A stretch of DNA of 64,000 bases from Tachypleus tridentatus (GCF_004210375.1 NC_134830.1:62305576-62369575), one strand, 5' to 3'; positions 41,601 through 51,696 are shown, numbered from the stretch's first letter. Notes: a model not told the origin generated them from the sequence alone. Numbers and translations: made by a program.

Positions 41601-44455
41601 GGCAACAAACAATGGAAAAGAAAATATGAATTGAAGAATACTGAGAAGAAAATAATTCAAATAAAAACACATACAGTAAAAAGAATACAAAAAGATAAAT
41701 TAAATCTATTTTTGTTAATAAGAGTTAAATTAAATTAAAGTCAGGAAATGGAAACAGACAAACCAAAGAGGTTGTGCATAAGAATATTTATAGAAGTAAT
41801 TAAGATAAATGGAGACGCTTTATTGAAACGACGAAGTCTCTGTGGATGATGAATGGACTTTAGAATCCCGCCGTGAGTAGTTTATGCTAGTTTATAATAA
41901 TTAGTCTTAGTTATGAGTAATAGTAATCCACCAAAAAAAAAAAAAAAAAACATTTACGACCGCTTTGCCATAGGAAATCAGTTGAGTATCCTAGTTGCTG
42001 CTTTATAGTGAAAATATTTTATTTTTATTTATCAGTAACTCAAATAATTTTTTATTTAAATTTTCACTCCCTGGTTTAAAAATTGGTAAGTTACTGCTCG
42101 TGTATGCACATGCAAAAGTGTCCTAAATTTCTAATCGCATGAAACAGTAACACCAGTATTAACATCGGCCATTATCTCAAAACAAAACTAAATTATATTG
42201 ATAATAACAAGATTAAATTACACAAACAGGGTCCGTCAGTGGCTCAGCGGTATGTCTGCGGACTTACAATGCTAAAAACCAGGTTTCGATACCCGTGGTG
42301 AGCAGAGCACAGATAGCTCATTGGGTAGCTTTATGCTTAATTCAAAACACAAATAGATGGTAAAACCATTAGTTATTTTAAAACCAATACGAAGAGCACA
42401 GTTTAAAGTTTAGAATCAAAATAAATTACTGTGTAATCCTGTAGAAAAACAAAAGTTTATTTTGTTTTGAATTTTGCACGAATCTACTCGAGGGCTATCT
42501 GCGCTTGCCGTACCTGATTTAGCAGTGTAAGACTAGAAAGAAGGCAGCTAGTCATCACCGCCAACTCTTGGGCTACTCTTTTAACAACGAACAGTGGGAT
42601 TGACCGTCACATTATAACGTCCCCACGGCTGAAAGGGCGAGAATGTTTGGTGCGACGCGGATTCGAACCCGCCACCCTCAGAAGTTTGGGAACGTATAAG
42701 GAACAGACACACATACGCATTAACGTTAATTTATATAGATTGGTTCTGATCTACATGTAGGTAGTTTATAGACTTTGATCAGAGTTTAATAATTATTCCA
42801 TATTTCTAACTTAAAAAGTTTTCAATTACTGGATCCAAGAACTGTTTCATGTTTTTAACATGCATTATTTATTTAAGAAAATGAGAAACATGATAATGCA
42901 ACCTTCCAAATCTTATTGTTACATTTTTTCTAGTAATGCAAAGGGTTAATTATGTATATTGTAGATTTTATTGTGTATATGACGACGTGTCCCAGTGACT
43001 TAACAACAAACTTAAGAACTTTATGTGTGAAGAACTGCGATACCCAAGTTTTGAGCTTAAACACAAACAAACCCATATAATAATAATGCAAGTCATCTTT
43101 CAAATAGACGAATCTATCTATTAAAATAACGTTTACTCACAGAATACTACCTTAATATAGACTTTTTATTGTAAAACTGAATATTATTCAAGAGTTACAC
43201 AATTTTCAGGATTGACAGTTACGTCTGGAAGTTGTTAAAATGAAATCGTGTGCGTAACAAGGTCAGATTAAAGGGTAACTATAGCGGCTGTAGTCCCAGG
43301 TTCGGGCTAAAAAAGATTCGTTATGAGGTTCTCTTTCCTACCTTAGTTTTGCCTCCCTTCCCCAGTGGCAAAGCAGCATATCTTCGGACTTACAGCGCTA
43401 CCCAGCTTCGATAGCTGTGATTGGAAGAGCACAGATAGACCATTGTGTAGTTTTGTGTTTAACTTTAAAAAAACAGCCTTGATTTTTAACCACGATCATG
43501 AAAAGCTTGAAAGAAAAATTTAATCTAACCCTTAACTCTTCCCCGTCAGTCCCACTATTCGTTGGTAAAAGAGTAGCCCAAGAGTTGGCGGTGGGCGGTG
43601 ATGACAAGCTGCCTTCCCTCTAGTCTTACACTGCTGAATTAGGGACGGCTAGCGCAGATAGCCTTCGTGTAGCTTTGCACGAAATTAAGAAAAAAACAAT
43701 CATCCTATGTGTAATATTACAAATAATATTTTATTTGTAGTTTCATTTAAAAATTACTGGACCTGTAGTTATCATAATAATGTAAAAATAATTTGATAAT
43801 AATTTTTTAACACATCGATAATAATATATTTCAAATGATTATTGTGATATTCAGTTTTGTGTTAAGATATTCAGAGTATGAAAAATGAATATTTTAGCTA
43901 CAATATATTATTAATATGGTCTCGCAGCATTTTTAACTCCTACAATTTCCTAAAAATTCTGTCCGAGATGGTTGTTATTTACTAACATTGAATTAATCAA
44001 TTGCATTTAGACAGATTAATCAGGTACGAATTTTGTTATTTTTTATACTTACGGCAAGTCCGTGTACTACATGATACTGCTGAAAGGAAAGCTTATTAAA
44101 ATACCTTGTGCAATATGCTAATATATATAATTTAATTTGGTATTAAATTTGGATAATATTATAAACGCTTCTAAAAACATTTTGACCAAAGTCAAATTAA
44201 AGTCTTGACTCTTGAAGTTACTAACTTTAGGTAAAAGAAATGTATAACCTTGGCCTTATCTGACGTTTAGGGTATTACGACTGAAGAAAACTGTCAATGC
44301 TAAACACTTAATGTAAATTTATTTTAGCAACTGGACTTTTCCAACGTTTATAATAATCACATCTTTATTTTTTAAAAAATGTTTTCGATCACATACTTGC
44401 CATAAGTTACAGCGACAAAAGTTATGGTGGGAATGATGACTAGAAAAAGCTTCAT
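35481..44455 (-). CDS. Three-exon gene for a predicted secreted protein with ten cysteines
   Basis: The coding join on the minus strand is 44455-44397, 37289-37139, 35687-35481. Exon 1 ends in phase 2 and exon 2 starts in phase 2; exon 2 ends in phase 0 and exon 3 starts in phase 0. The predicted product is 138 residues: a cleavable signal peptide (about residues 1-19, MKLFLVIIPTITFVAVTYG), then an acidic mature protein with ten cysteines, enough for five disulfides. It lacks membrane segments. I do not recognise a named family; the spacing (C-K-C, later EEC-KLFC, a late CC pair, C-terminal Cys) resembles unannotated secreted arthropod proteins I recall only vaguely. The gene was assembled from phase and splice sites; the first intron is about 7.1 kb, the second about 1.45 kb. 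Confidence 0.65.
35688..37138. other. Intron 2 of the secreted Cys-rich gene
   Basis: Donor GTAAAG at 37138. No SINE. The minus-strand frame 36368-36126 has no motif support. An eight-base G run lies at about 35840. Confidence 0.5.
37139..37289 (-). CDS. Secreted Cys-rich gene, exon 2
   Basis: Acceptor ttttttttaatcag (37290 is the last intron base). The first base A completes a lysine codon with exon 1. It encodes DTDICKCIGYVIDKDGLDEE, DRIEADSEEFMSVTCDEEGI and EECKLFCMEV, with five cysteines and a strongly acidic character. I chose the donor GTAAAG at 37138 because it is phase 0 and matches exon 3; the frame itself stays open to 37037 in the intron. A later donor (GTTTAA near 37096) is possible but is phase 1 and does not fit exon 3's best acceptor. 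Confidence 0.7.
37290..38200. other. Intron 1 of the secreted Cys-rich gene, unique part
   Basis: AT-rich with T-rich stretches near 37730-37790. The plus-strand frame 37457-37702 lacks motifs. No repeat recognised. Confidence 0.45.
38205..39190. repeat. Cluster of an unclassified dispersed repeat (four diverged copies)
   Basis: Copies at about 38205-38300, 38758-38862, 38880-39012 and 39058-39190 share blocks in the same order: CACATAGATAAGTAATA, CCCAGATGCAGACCCTCA, GGGTGCAAAGTTTTAGG, TCTAGGTTCTTTCCTCTTGG, then TTATGGYGGTCACACA. A fifth copy at 39898-40018 is interrupted by a SINE. The copies differ from one another at many positions and have different spacings, so this is an old local amplification rather than a clean satellite. 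No coding capacity is recognised; the minus-strand frames here are repeat shadows. Confidence 0.8.
39279..39433 (-). repeat. tRNA-derived SINE, family 1, 3'-truncated and decayed
   Basis: Reverse-strand head GGCCATGCCAGGC at the right end, B-box remnant GATTCGAATCC, and the start of the body (CTACTCTTTTACCAATG). The tail half is missing. Confidence 0.8.
39434..39897. other. No gene recognised
   Basis: The frame 39500-39730 is open but repetitive, with echoed phrases around an internal near-repeat of about 100 bp (ATGTACTACTGATATTGTT and GATTCTGGTATTGTTGAGAG). I see no protein motif. Confidence 0.4.
39898..40345. repeat. Fifth copy of the unclassified repeat, split by a SINE
   Basis: The left part 39898-40018 (CACCCAGATGCACACCCTCA through TTTGTCTTGG) and right part 40301-40345 (TTTGTCTTGGAATTATGGCA then GTCACACACACAC) join precisely across the SINE. 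This shows the intact order of the repeat's 3' blocks. Confidence 0.85.
40019..40300 (+). repeat. tRNA-derived SINE, family 1, with 10-bp target duplication
   Basis: Nearly full length, flanked by perfect TTTGTCTTGG repeats at 40009-40018 and 40301-40310. The B box GGGTTCGAATCCCC and full body and tail (TGTAGCTTTGCGCGAAATTA) are present. The first part of the tRNA head is altered (CCCTGCACGTGCAGGTGAG). One of the youngest copies here. Confidence 0.95.
40937..41221 (-). repeat. tRNA-derived SINE, family 1, with 11-bp target duplication
   Basis: Full-length reverse-strand copy between perfect CCTTACTGAAT repeats at 40926-40936 and 41222-41232. The tail complement TTTTGCACAAAGCTAATCG is at the left, the head complement GGCCATGCCGGG at the right. 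Confidence 0.95.
41286..41529 (+). repeat. tRNA-derived SINE, family 1, internally deleted, with 10-bp target duplication
   Basis: Flanked by ACAAACATCA at 41276-41285 and 41530-41539. The head and B-box region are intact, but the part of the body between GGTGAGTGGTG and CTAAATTAGGG is missing (about 35 bp). The open frame that starts inside it (41442-41738) is not a gene. Confidence 0.95.
41540..42230. other. No gene recognised; poly-A run
   Basis: A-rich, with a 19-base A run at about 41932-41950. Nothing else seen. Confidence 0.5.
42231..42354 (+). repeat. tRNA-like SINE, family 2, intact copy
   Basis: Starts GTCCGTCAGTGGCTCAGCGG, has ACTTACAATGCTAAAAACC and GGTTTCGATACCC (B-box-like), then AGCAGAGCACAGATAGC and tail TAGCTTTATGCTTAATTC. 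This short family, about 125 bp, has no long body but shares the tail style of family 1. Confidence 0.9.
42460..42679 (-). repeat. tRNA-derived SINE, family 1, head-truncated
   Basis: The tail complement GAATTTTGCACGAATCTAC begins the element. The body is intact, and the sequence stops just after the B-box region (GGATTCGAACCCGCC), so the 5' part of the tRNA head is missing. Confidence 0.9.
42680..43357. other. No gene recognised
   Basis: AT-rich. A very decayed family-2 SINE may lie at about 42988-43075 (TCCCAGTGACTTAAC, CGATACCCAAG, TTGAGCTTAAACACAAAC). Confidence 0.35.
43358..43472 (+). repeat. tRNA-like SINE, family 2, diverged
   Basis: CCCCAGTGGCAAAGCAGC, GGACTTACAGCGCTA, CTTCGATAGCTGTG, GAGCACAGATAGACCATTG and tail TGTAGTTTTGTGTTTAAC align in order with the copy at 42231. 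Confidence 0.85.
43545..43697 (+). repeat. SINE family 1, 5'-truncated
   Basis: Only the second half is present, from TCAGTCCCACTATTCGTTGG through the conserved body to TGTAGCTTTGCACGAAATTA. 5' truncation is typical of target-primed reverse transcription. Confidence 0.9.
43698..44396. other. Intron 1 of the secreted Cys-rich gene, near exon 1
   Basis: AT-rich unique sequence. Donor GTATGT (minus strand) at 44396-44391. Confidence 0.5.
44397..44455 (-). CDS. Secreted Cys-rich gene, exon 1 (signal peptide)
   Basis: ATG at 44455-44453, 19 full codons plus two bases, then donor GTATGT. It encodes MKLFLVIIPTITFVAVTYG: a lysine after Met, a hydrophobic core and small residues near the end, a textbook signal peptide. 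The two leftover bases (AA) plus the first base of exon 2 (A) form lysine. A frame this short would be missed by length-based ORF finding. Confidence 0.7.
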
Positions 44456-45973
44456 TGTCACTTCTCACGTGAACAATCTAACATCTAAAACGGTCTTGTA
44501 GCTTCTATCAAGAAAAATTCTACTTTTATCTTGTGTGTTACCCAACAACATTTTGAACGTTCCCACAAATATAAATGTTAAATAATGAGAATTTATACAC
44601 CTGTTCCATAGTTTTCATTTTTCACTGATGCCTTCTTTGTTTTGTTTTTTTATCAGTTTGCACATCTAAAACAAAGGACTTACAGATACAAGTCAATATA
44701 AAACTTTTCTAACCATATAAATTTGAAGATAAAAAACCAAAGGATAGATCTTTTCGTATAAACACCCAAAAGACGATTTCTTTTGTCTGTAAATACCAGA
44801 AATTATGTTTTCTGGGTTTGGTAACTCTAAATCAACAGTATTTTCTTATTGTTTATCTACTATATAATAAGCCATAAGTTCAGATAACGTAGGGAACATC
44901 TAACTAAGTATTGAAAATCAACAAGCTAGTTTTTCAAGCGTTTGTTCAATGCATATTTTCAGGTATCATAGCACATTAGGATTTCTTCATTACATATAAT
45001 TACATCTTCAACAGAAAGTTTAAATTCAGAGGAATATTTATTCAATAATATAAACTCAATATGCACTCTTCTTCTTTAATGTTTGTCATTCGCACATCAT
45101 GTATACTTACAAAAGTGAAGCAAATCTTTACCTATATTTTGAATGAATAAAATTTGAACATTATATGCAGCTCATATAAACCAAAATTCTTGCTTCTTTT
45201 ATGTGCTATCTTTGTAGAAAGATAATGTGTGGTCAGATAACTAACTGTAAATCCAGTATTCAGCTTTCTTCATTTGAATAATTTTAGAAATAATATCTAA
45301 TATTATTTTTTTTGGCTTCCACAAAATGTGGCATGGAAGCATACCACCTGTTACATACCCCTTTACATAGTATACATTAAAAAATCTCTCTACATATTGT
45401 TTGTAATCTTAATATAGAATTTCAATTAACGAAGTCACTAAATTCTTCTCAACCTAGTTACTCACGAAACTAGATCATTCAACAAGGGTGTCACATACAT
45501 TTTCTTGTGGGAAAGATTCCTGTAACATAGATCATATTTTACAGAAACAGGCACTTATTTCTTCACTAGAAAATCAGGTGATGCTTCAAGATACAACAGC
45601 TCTTGTTTTAAAGTGACAGTGACTTTTAACAACGTGTATAGAGCGTGAATCCTGAGAAGAATGACATTGTTGTTATTAGCATATAACACCACGTGTTTTT
45701 AGGATGGAATAAAAATAATTTTATTGGAAATATTTATTTGCTTTAAACACACACCCAAAGCTCTCTAAGAAAAGTACCACAAAATACACTTACCTTAAAT
45801 TTTAATTGTTTTTGCGTTGAAATAAAACCTTTTTTCACTGTACTTGTGTCCAGTCTCTATAATTTTCTCGCTTCAAACTGAGTCGTAATTAAGAGATATT
45901 AGATTTTGCTCAACAAACGGTTTTCCTGTGTAACAGTTGTTGTGCTCGGGCTCCTAGTCAATTGTTATAACGA
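44456..45973. other. No gene recognised; presumed 5' flank of the secreted Cys-rich gene
   Basis: AT-rich unique sequence. No clear TATA box at a suitable distance, no SINE and no plausible frame. Confidence 0.45.
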
Positions 45974-46093
45974 GTGTGTGTGTGTTTTCTTATAGCAAAC
46001 CCACATTGGGCTATCTGATAAGTCCACCGAGGGAAATCGAATCCCTCATTTTAGCCTTGTAAATTCGTGGACTTACCGCTGTACCAGCGGGGG
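45974..46093 (-). repeat. tRNA-like SINE, family 3
   Basis: On the minus strand it reads CCCCCGCTGGTACAGCGG, AGTCCACGAATTTACAAGGC, AGGGATTCGATTTCCCTCGG (B box), TGGACTTATCAGATAGCCC, then GTGGGTTTGCTATAAGAAAA. Distinct from families 1 and 2 but with an AGATAGCCC-containing tail. Confidence 0.85.
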
Positions 46094-46321
46094 ACTCATA
46101 TAACGACAGTTATTTAACCTGAGAATACCACAAAAACTCTGAAATATCACCAAACGTATTTTGTATATTTTGAAACCTTAAGAAGCACTATATACATTTG
46201 TAGTCAGTTCTTCAAATGTTTCAATTAACTTCTTTTCAAATGCTAGCTCCTTTCTCTCTTCATTGTAACTTTCTCTTTCCAACAAACGTTTATTTCCTGT
46301 TATTGTGTTTTTACTTTCTTC

Positions 46322-46573
46322 AGGTAAAGGCATTCGACTCGTAATCCGAGGGTCGCGGGTTCGAATCCCCGTCACACCAAACATGCTCGCCCTTTCAGCC
46401 GTGGGAGCGTTATAATGTGTACGGTCAATCCTACTATTCGTTGGTAAAAGAGTAGCCCAAGAGTTGGCAGTGAGTGGTGATGGTTAGCTGCCATCCCTCT
46501 AGTCTTACACTGCTAAATTAGGGACTGCTAGCACAGATAGCCCTCGTGTAGCTTTGTGCGAAATTCAAACCAA
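46322..46573 (+). repeat. tRNA-derived SINE, family 1
   Basis: The extreme 5' end of the head is missing; it starts in the A-box region (AGGTAAAGGCATTCGACTCG). Intact B box GGGTTCGAATCCCC, body and tail TAGCTTTGTGCGAAATTC. Confidence 0.93.
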
Positions 46574-46967
46574 TTCTTTTCCTCTTGACATACCCACCAG
46601 CGTTGTTTAATTTTAGGCCTTCTTTTCTGATCGTGTCTATTATGATTATTATTTCTCTCAACCTTTTTTCACAACAATGTATGTCACAAGCAGCTTTCCA
46701 ACTGGTTACACAGTAATTTAACTGAACCGCTACTAAATGTTTAAGTTAAAATAGTTTGTAACTTATAAAATTCACTTAAAGAAAATAGAAAGTTTCATTA
46801 CTTAAAAAGCACATACAATGTTTAAAATAACTTCTAATCATATTGCTAATTGTTGTTTAAATAAACGTTATTTTGTAATTGATTTTAACTTACCATCTAC
46901 TTAGAGCAAAACTACAAATCAAGCTGGTAATTAGTATAGTCTCGTTTCTCTGTCTTCAGATGTAAAA
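46574..46967. other. No gene recognised
   Basis: AT-rich unique sequence without motif-bearing frames. Confidence 0.5.
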
Positions 46968-47090
46968 CGCCCCTAGTAGCACAGAGTTATGCCAGCAGAA
47001 TTACAAGTTGTACAAAACCGGATTTCGATACTTGTGATGGGCAGAGCACAGAGAGCCCATTGTGTAGCTTTGCGCCTAATTCAAAACACC
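46968..47090 (+). repeat. tRNA-like SINE, family 2
   Basis: CGCCCCTAGTAGCACAGAG, GGATTTCGATACTTGTG, GGGCAGAGCACAGAGAGCC, then tail GTGTAGCTTTGCGCCTAATT. The tail is intermediate between those of families 1 and 2. Confidence 0.88.
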
Positions 47091-48088
47091 ACTACCAACT
47101 GTGGGTTAATTTGACACCAATTGATTAAAAGTCATTTGTTACCATATTTACTGTCCTATAGCTGCTTATTTATTGGGATAACAATAACTTTTATATTTTC
47201 TATTCTTTATTCTATTTTTACTGTACATTTCTCGTTTTCTTGACTAGGCTTTGTAGGCAGTGGATAATTTATCCATTCAATTGTTTAAGTTAGAAAAAAT
47301 ATTCACCCGACTTGCTGAATATTTTAAAATATGTGTGAAATTGAAATGTGTGTATGTATGTATGTGTTTGATGATATACTATTTTATTTTTTCCTTTATT
47401 AATATTATTATTATCAAATATTTTGCTAATCTAGTTATATTTACTTATTAGTATTTTAGGCTCCTGTATTGGGATGTTATTGTTCTTCATAATATTTTTT
47501 TTTTATAAAATTTCTTTTTAAACACGTTGAGAGGATGTAGCACTCATGCGAAATTTTATATCGATATCTCCCTTTGTGATTATTTTAACTTCAACATGAC
47601 CCCAAAAGTAATTGCTTAAAAAAATCAAAGGTAAAAGACAAAGACAATTACAGAAACAGGTAAAAATATATATGTATATACGGATATATACAAAGCCGAT
47701 AAATTCCAAGGATGGATTGACAGAACAGTAAAATTTAACTCTGATAATACTGTTTAAAATAATTAGTTTTTTGTCTCATATGGAACTTCTCATTTTAAAT
47801 TTTGAATAAAATAGAAAATTACTCTAAAGTTGTTTTATATTTTAAAGCAATTTTGTGTCTCCGGTTGTTTGAAAGGCTAAAAATGTTTTACCAATTTGTA
47901 CTACAACTGTAAAACAGTTTGCTAGGAGGTGCTGAAGTTATGTTTTAAGAATCAGTTTTAATTTATATATATAAACTAAAATTGTTTCATACGAAAAGGT
48001 TGTTTTTGAGGTTTCAGATCGTTCCTACCACACGTATATCTTCCACATAATTTGTAATGTGACTGTTATTTCAAATGCCGTGAGACTA
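47091..48088. other. No gene recognised
   Basis: AT-rich with a TGTATGTATGTATGTG run near 47346. Short frames (47260-47451, 47709-47518) are low-complexity. Confidence 0.5.
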
Positions 48089-48356
48089 GGCCTGGCATAG
48101 CCAGGTGGTTAAGGCACTGGACTAATAAGCCGAAGGTCGCGGGTTCGAATCCCCATCACACCAAACATGCTCGACCCTTTCAGCCGTGGGAGCGTTATAA
48201 CGTTACGGTCAATCCTATTATTCGTTGGTAAAAGTGTAGCCGAAGAGTTGGCGGTAATAGCTAGCTACCTTCCCTCTGGTCTTACCCTGCTAATTAGGGA
48301 CAGCCAGGGCAGATTGCCCTCGAGTAGCTTTGCGCGAAATTCAAAACCAAACAAAT
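48089..48356 (+). repeat. tRNA-derived SINE, family 1
   Basis: Full-length head (GGCCTGGCATAGCCAGGTGG, GGGTTCGAATCCCC), body with a small deletion near GGCGGTAATAGCTAGC, and tail GAGTAGCTTTGCGCGAAATT followed by an A-rich end. Confidence 0.93.
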
Positions 48357-48690
48357 AAAGATAAATAGCATCATACAGAATAAATGATTTTAGCGTGTTA
48401 TTGAGGATAGGTGACTTTTACAAGTTCGCATACTACACATACAATTAAAAGAAACACAGTAACTAATACCCAGCACGATCCCTCAATTAAACTCTTCATG
48501 CGATTTTAATTCTTGGAATGTATTCTTCCAAGCTTACTTTTACATCTGCATAAGTTAGATTTTAATGTCTTTCAGAAGAAAGCATTTCAAATATTAATTT
48601 ATTAACATTTTTTGAAATATACTTACTTTAGAATTTACAACTTTAAAAAGTTTTAAATAATAGTCGTAATTTAAAGTTTATTCATTTAAT
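48357..48690. other. No gene recognised
   Basis: AT-rich spacer between two SINEs; its end (TTCATTTAAT) is the target duplication of the next SINE. Confidence 0.5.
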
Positions 48691-48899
48691 TGGTTTATTT
48701 TGAATTTCGCGCAAAGCTATACAACGGCTATCTGTGCTAGCTACCCCTGATTTGGGTTACTCTTTTACCAATGAATAGGGGGATTGGCCTTAACATTATA
48801 ACGCTCCCACGGCTGAAAGGGCGAACATGTTTGGTGTGACGGGGGATTTGAACGCGCGATCCTTGGGTTACGAATCGAGTGCCTAAACCGCCGGGCGTT
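48691..48899 (-). repeat. tRNA-derived SINE, family 1, with 10-bp target duplication
   Basis: Reverse-strand copy between TTCATTTAAT repeats at 48681-48690 and 48900-48909. The middle of the body is deleted (CCCCTGATTTGGGTTACTC). The head is diverged (GGATTTGAACGCGCG). Confidence 0.93.
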
Positions 48900-48909
48900 T
48901 TCATTTAAT

Positions 48910-49660
48910 AAAAATTACACACTTTTTCGATTCTTGGGTCTTGGTAAATTCTAATATGCCTCACTTTGTTTTTGTATTATGTTTGCCTTGGCTTAACTAC
49001 AGTTAACCCAATGAGTCAAAACTGGTAAGGAAAAGGTAAATTTTATTGTATAGTTAGTATTTTTGTCAGGAGATTCAAATCTTTTTAAGAGCAGTAAAAA
49101 ATAACATTTTATGTATGTAAATTAGTAGGCCATTGTTTAGTCATTAATTGTTATCCTTATTTTTTGGGACCAGGCAATGGATTTATTATTAATACAAAAC
49201 TTTATCAGACAATAATAAAATTCTTGCTTATATGTATGTTACTAGAAAACCTTTTTTTATTACTTGATGTGCAGCTCCCAACTGAGCGAAATTTTTATCT
49301 TGTGTGCAAATAAGTTTCCAATAAGGATGACGATTTTCCCGTTTTGCCTCCAAATATTGAGCAGCTGAATTTGGTAGGCGTTGTGGAACAAAATGAAGGT
49401 AAATAGGTCACACGCAGATTCGACGTTTACGGAGTTATAAAGCGATGAATAGCGTTAGAAAAGTTCTGTATTGACAGTTTTTCAAGCATCTATCGATTAT
49501 TCAAGCGAAAGACTATCAATTGTGACCACAAATAAGAAAAAAAAAAAAAATTAGAAAAATTTTCTATTTGTTTATAAACGCGCAGTGTGCAGATATTACG
49601 TCATGAATACGTCACACACAAATATAATTATTCTTAACGAATTACAAAGCGATGAATACT
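48910..49660. other. No gene recognised
   Basis: Unique sequence with moderate CpG from about 49290 to 49520. No frame with motifs. Confidence 0.45.
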
Positions 49661-49786
49661 TGATGACAGGAAACCCATTTGGAATAAAAATGTATCTCAG
49701 AACTACTGGTTTGGGTATTAACACTTTTATTAATAAAGCAGAGAACAACATTTCGATCTTCCTAGGTCATATTCAGGTTAACTAAG
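49661..49786 (+). repeat. Single-arm copy of the foldback repeat family
   Basis: TGATGACAGGAAACCCATTT, AAAAATGTATCTCAGAACTA, GGGTATTAACACTTTTATTA, then CGATCTTCCTAGGTCATATT. Matches one arm plus the centre of the inverted repeat at 7793-7990. Confidence 0.8.
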
Positions 49787-49980
49787 CGATGAATAGCGCC
49801 TTTACCATTAATTTATATGTTGCTCACCAATAGCTAGGTAAACGTCTTTTGTCTTTGGGCAAGAAAAGAAAAATCAACAGAGATTATTGAACAAAGCTAC
49901 AAGTCACTCGTAGCCACCCTGCACTGTCATTCCTACCAACTGGTGGCAACCCAAGTGAGCACTGGCGCCACGGCTAATTG

Positions 49981-50097
49981 TTTGAAATTGAGCACAAAGC
50001 AACACAATGGGCTATCTGTACTCTGCCCACCATGCGTATTGAAAAGCGGTTTCTAACAGTAAGTCCGCAGACATATACAGCTGTGTCACTGGGAGGG
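49981..50097 (-). repeat. tRNA-like SINE, family 2
   Basis: Reverse-strand copy: tail complement ATTGAGCACAAAGCAACAC, then GGGCTATCTGTACTCTGCCC, GTAAGTCCGCAGACATA and the head complement CACTGGGAGGG. Confidence 0.88.
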
Positions 50098-50691
50098 CAC
50101 TACGGGCAATCGGATACTATTTATAAAAAAAACATAAAACTTTCTTTTTCAGCTTTAACGTAATATTAAATATAGTGCACTGACTGAGTGCAAATAAAAC
50201 AGTGTATAGTTGTAGCTATTAAATCATACACACACCAAGTAACTTTCTCTTCTGTTTCGTTTTCAAACATAATCATTTCACTTTAAAACCAAAATATCGT
50301 TTATAGGACTTTTTAAAATTTAAAATGAAGAAATACATGACTATTGTGGCTGAGCCGATTTTCAAGTATTGTATCCAAATATTGAAATGTTTATGTTTTA
50401 AACTTTATTTTTAATTATGTATATCTAGTATTTTCTTATGGTTTTATATGTGTGTATAAATTTATTTTATAAAGTATAACATATATAAAAATATTGTATA
50501 TTCTTTGTTAAGAATAATGTAACATAAAAAGTGTGATATTGATGACTACACTACTGTGTCAGTTGTGTACTTTTATTTAAATTGATAGTTTTTATTCTAA
50601 TGCCACCTCAAGTAGATCAAATATGATTGCTGTTTTTACATTTACTTAAAGCAACTAAATGTTAGATATATATATTTTTTTACTAATACAG
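50098..50691. other. No coding; 3' flank of the receptor gene
   Basis: AT-rich. On the minus strand it holds AATAAA hexamers downstream of the receptor stop (about 50590-50595 and 50572-50577), plausible polyadenylation signals about 100-120 bp past the stop. Confidence 0.5.
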
Positions 50692-51696
50692 TTAGTGCTG
50701 ATTTTCCTCTGTTTCAGTAGATATAGTACTTTGTATTAGACTCTGTATAAACTTGATATAAGAGTTTGTAAGATCTCTTTGACTACACATATGAAATATA
50801 GGAATAACTATAGCAAACATAATTAAAAGCATAGACATCCACATATTTGTAATATGGTGTTTTGGAAAAATTAGACAAGGATCAGTAATAGGATGGGCCC
50901 ACAAGTAAACAAAATAAACGAGAAAAGGTAGAGTGAATAAGATGAAAATAGTCACTTCTAATAACAATGTGAAGTTTTCTCTAGTGTAAGGTGTGGATGG
51001 ATGCTGATTTTGAATGGAAATGTCATTAAATGAGACAGTATTTTCATTAGGACATGGCTGAATGGTGCGTCGCTTTCTGAGATTAAGTATAAGCATGTCA
51101 ACAAACATAGCTGTTATAACCAAAAGATGAAGGATATATAGAAGACCACAAGTGAAGATGAAGCTTGGTTTCCACACTGTAGGGATATGACACAGTCCAT
51201 TCCAAGAGTTCCATCCTGTCAGAGGTAATAGTGCAAGCATTATTCCCTCAGTCCACGAAGAAGCTATTAAAGCCATAGTTATTGGAAACTCCTGGTTAAA
51301 ACTCGTAAAACGTCTATGTTTCAGCACAATCATATATTGTTGTATCACACGGACAACATAAAGTCCCCAAAATGTGAAGAAGCTTAATGAAAGCAGTCCA
51401 GAAGGTAATAGTAGACATAAATAAAGATCATTCAAAGGATCCACTTCATCAGACTTTGTCCATTTCACAGCAACGTATATGTACCATAATTCTATTGAAG
51501 AAGTAAATTTACCACAGATGGAAAAGTTCAGAAGTACTATGTTCTTTGAACTTTTGTATAATTTTTGGTGAATAATTACAATAACTTGGAGGAAATTTAG
51601 AAAAAAAGCTGTGGTTGTAATGGAGACAGCTAGTATAATAAATGTTTCCTGGTTCTGAAAGTTTTGAGGACCACTTGAGCAATTTAACCATTCCAT
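50692..51696 (-). CDS. Divergent seven-transmembrane (class A-like) receptor, single exon
   Basis: Predicted 334-residue plasma-membrane receptor with seven hydrophobic segments at about 18-42, 52-77, 92-117, 138-160, 172-198, 243-266 and 285-305, a short N-terminus with a glycosylation site (NCSS), and a short C-tail. The segment-4 end LLPLTGWNSWNGLC resembles the LP..GWN...C pattern of adenosine, cannabinoid and lysolipid receptors. Canonical motifs are changed: QQY (VIQQYMIVLKHRRF) stands where DRY is expected, FTLP replaces CWLP in segment 6, and IPIFH replaces NPxxY before SQRDLTNSY. I chose the ATG at 51696; the frame is open further upstream but has no earlier in-frame ATG. No introns or stops interrupt it. 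The ligand is unknown. It could be an orphan receptor or a fast-evolving chemosensory one. Confidence 0.75.
   Translation of the reverse strand: MEWLNCSSGPQNFQNQETFIILAVSITTTAFFLNFLQVIVIIHQKLYKSSKNIVLLNFSICGKFTSSIELWYIYVAVKWTKSDEVDPLNDLYLCLLLPSGLLSLSFFTFWGLYVVRVIQQYMIVLKHRRFTSFNQEFPITMALIASSWTEGIMLALLPLTGWNSWNGLCHIPTVWKPSFIFTCGLLYILHLLVITAMFVDMLILNLRKRRTIQPCPNENTVSFNDISIQNQHPSTPYTRENFTLLLEVTIFILFTLPFLVYFVYLWAHPITDPCLIFPKHHITNMWMSMLLIMFAIVIPIFHMCSQRDLTNSYIKFIQSLIQSTISTETEENQH

Noticed and set aside
46178-46384. Minus-strand frame MFGVTGIRTRDPRITSRMP
   Set aside because: Antisense of a SINE head running into unique DNA.
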